Part shown: piece after piece, positions 6,438 to 7,552 of the stretch | Layout of the letters: each line of letters begins with the position of its first letter | Numbering within the stretch: the stretch's first letter is position 1 | From: Sulfurimonas sp. | GTDB taxonomy: Bacteria; Campylobacterota; Campylobacteria; Campylobacterales; Sulfurimonadaceae | NCBI GenBank assembly: GCA_021157485.1 | Contig: JAGGWO010000005.1 | Coordinates: forward strand, 1-7,552 | Reading direction: 5' to 3' | DNA: 7,552 nucleotides | The notes under the pieces: generated by a model | What the model saw: only the letters and a program-made list of their open reading frames with translations | Told to the model about the DNA's origin: nothing | Database searches by the model: none | Program-made: the position numbers and the translations under genes

Positions 6438-6991
6438 CACTATTTAACTACTGGCACTTTATAGTACTGGGTGTGATTTTTCTTGGATTTATGCTTGGAG
6501 TTATTTCATCATTTAGACAAAAAAACCCAAAATTTGTTATACCTATGCTTATTTCTGTTACTCTTATAGCAGCGCTTATTGGAGGTTTTTCTATTGTTGT
6601 TGTTGATAAGTACACAAAGATAGTAAAGCTTTATAAAATGGAAAATAAACGACTTTTAAGTACTGAACAAATTATATATACAGGTATTGTTAAAAATGAG
6701 GGTAATCATAAAATCGGCAAGGTTACTTTTGAGATTAAACTTGTAAATAAAGGTCATGCCACTGGAAATGTAAAAGGTGGAAATTTTTATAAAGCAAGTG
6801 GAATAGCTGGTTTTTTTGAAAATCTGTTTTCCAGTGGATCTGCAAGAAAAAATAAAATTCAATCTCTTACAAAAGAGTTTGTTGTAGCAACAAACCTAAA
6901 ACCAGGTGCTGCAAAATCATTTAGAGTTCATTTTAAATTTCCACCACACTTTAGAAGTATGTCACAGTTCGCTAAAGTAACTGGACATTAA
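6434..6991 (+). CDS. DUF2393-type membrane protein, second of a tandem pair
   Basis: A 185-residue protein built like the preceding one: two membrane helices (about 6-26 and 34-57) joined by a polar turn (FRQKNPK), then a domain of about 125 residues with the strand-turn-strand pattern YTGIVKNEGNHKIGKVTFEI (82-101), comparable to VNGTITNES...KITASVY in its neighbour. A glycine-rich and aromatic insertion (about 108-135) and a basic stretch set it apart, and it contains no cysteine. Sequence identity between the two is low by eye, so they are old paralogues or partners rather than a recent duplication. Its ATG overlaps the TGA of the first gene, and no clear Shine-Dalgarno is present, so translation is likely coupled and the two products may act together. 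Function unknown. It converges on the radical SAM gene with a gap of 19 nt and no visible terminator. Confidence 0.72.
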   Translation: MTLFNYWHFIVLGVIFLGFMLGVISSFRQKNPKFVIPMLISVTLIAALIGGFSIVVVDKYTKIVKLYKMENKRLLSTEQIIYTGIVKNEGNHKIGKVTFEIKLVNKGHATGNVKGGNFYKASGIAGFFENLFSSGSARKNKIQSLTKEFVVATNLKPGAAKSFRVHFKFPPHFRSMSQFAKVTGH

Positions 6992-7010
6992 ATTGTTCCT
7001 AGTTGGAATG

Positions 7011-7552
7011 TTAGTACTTAAGTCCTAGTGGTTTAAGTGCTTTATTGATATTTTTAATCTGAATATTTTTATTTTTACACCATAAAGGTGCTAAAAGTGA
7101 ATCGTCATCTATTCCAGCAGTAACTCTTTGTACAGAGACACTTGCTGGCTTCATCTCAATCGATTTTACTAAAACCTCTAAATACTCTTCTTCACTAATT
7201 GGAGTAAACTCTCCACGAGAAAACTCATTTGCTAGAGCAGTTCTTTTAACCACATAAAGCGGATGATATTTTACAGAGTCTATACCCCACTCATATGCTT
7301 GTTTAGAAGTCTCTAGCATCATCTCTTGCGTTTCATTAGGCAGACCAAAGATAAGATGACCACATACGTGTAAACCCACCTCTTTAGACTTTAAAATCCA
7401 CTCTTTAACATTAGCGCTGTTGTGACCGCGATTTATTGCTTCTAGAGTCTCATCATAAACAGATTGTATTCCAAACTCTATCCAAATCTCTTTTGTCTTA
7501 TTTAACTCTGCAAGATATTCAAGTGTCTCGTCTGTAATACTATCAGAACGAG
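7011..7552 (-). CDS. Radical SAM protein of the YhcC/TIGR01212 type, 5' end beyond the window
   Basis: The - strand frame is open from the window edge to the TAA at 7011-7013, giving about 180 C-terminal residues of a protein that is usually about 300 long. A GTG at 7377-7379 is not the true start, because coding sequence continues upstream without a stop. Visible landmarks of the family are RSDSITDETLEYLAEL at the edge, EIWIEFGIQSVYDETLEAIN followed by RGHN, HVCGHLIFGLPNET, and SVKYHPLYVVKRTALA. These belong to the later part of the radical SAM TIM barrel; the N-terminal cysteine motif that binds the 4Fe-4S cluster is outside the window. The family is widespread in bacteria and its reaction is not established. 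It lies convergent to the DUF2393 pair and is not part of that operon. Confidence 0.85.
   Translation of the reverse strand, partial: RSDSITDETLEYLAELNKTKEIWIEFGIQSVYDETLEAINRGHNSANVKEWILKSKEVGLHVCGHLIFGLPNETQEMMLETSKQAYEWGIDSVKYHPLYVVKRTALANEFSRGEFTPISEEEYLEVLVKSIEMKPASVSVQRVTAGIDDDSLLAPLWCKNKNIQIKNINKALKPLGLKY

Noticed and set aside
7377..7379. GTG as the start of a 122-residue - strand protein
   Set aside because: The frame stays open to the window edge and the upstream residues match the same radical SAM family, so this is an internal codon of a longer gene.

Overview
The window is AT-rich bacterial DNA that looks like the chromosome of a campylobacterotal (epsilonproteobacterial) organism, most likely a Sulfurimonas-like genus. 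This is judged from the protein sequences: an ilvE next to an SPFH-domain gene, a fused hisIE, and two DUF2393-type membrane proteins, a family known mainly from Campylobacterota. No 16S or other marker is present, so the genus is inference.

Layout. Positions 1-110 hold the last 35 codons of an upstream gene, probably an outer-membrane beta-barrel protein, followed by a perfect hairpin at 164-190. Two membrane fatty acid desaturase genes then face each other: one on the + strand (315-1301, with its own extended -10 promoter) and one on the - strand (1540-2898, TTG start). The roughly 240 bp between them hold a REP-like hairpin (1337-1361), a weaker hairpin at the end of the second gene, and no gene that I can see.

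From a divergent promoter region (2899-3090), ilvE is read rightwards, followed on the same strand by an SPFH/prohibitin-family gene, hisIE and two tandem DUF2393-type genes (3091-6991). Between ilvE and the SPFH gene lies a pair of GC-rich hairpins that are diverged inverted copies of each other (4018-4078), probably a REP/BIME-type element. Downstream of it the genes are packed tightly (0-nt gap, 9-nt gap, 4-nt ATGA overlap) and look like one transcription unit. A 5'-truncated radical SAM gene (YhcC/TIGR01212 type) enters from the right edge on the - strand and ends 19 nt from the last operon gene.

Function. The window combines lipid desaturation (two oxygen-dependent diiron enzymes), amino-acid biosynthesis (branched-chain transamination; histidine steps 2 and 3) and envelope proteins of unclear role (SPFH scaffold, DUF2393 pair). 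I see no CRISPR, phage, transposase, toxin-antitoxin, tRNA or rRNA. The least explained items are the hairpin family, the acidic N-terminal extension of the second desaturase, and the DUF2393 pair tied to hisIE and the SPFH gene. None of them amounts to a clearly new system.
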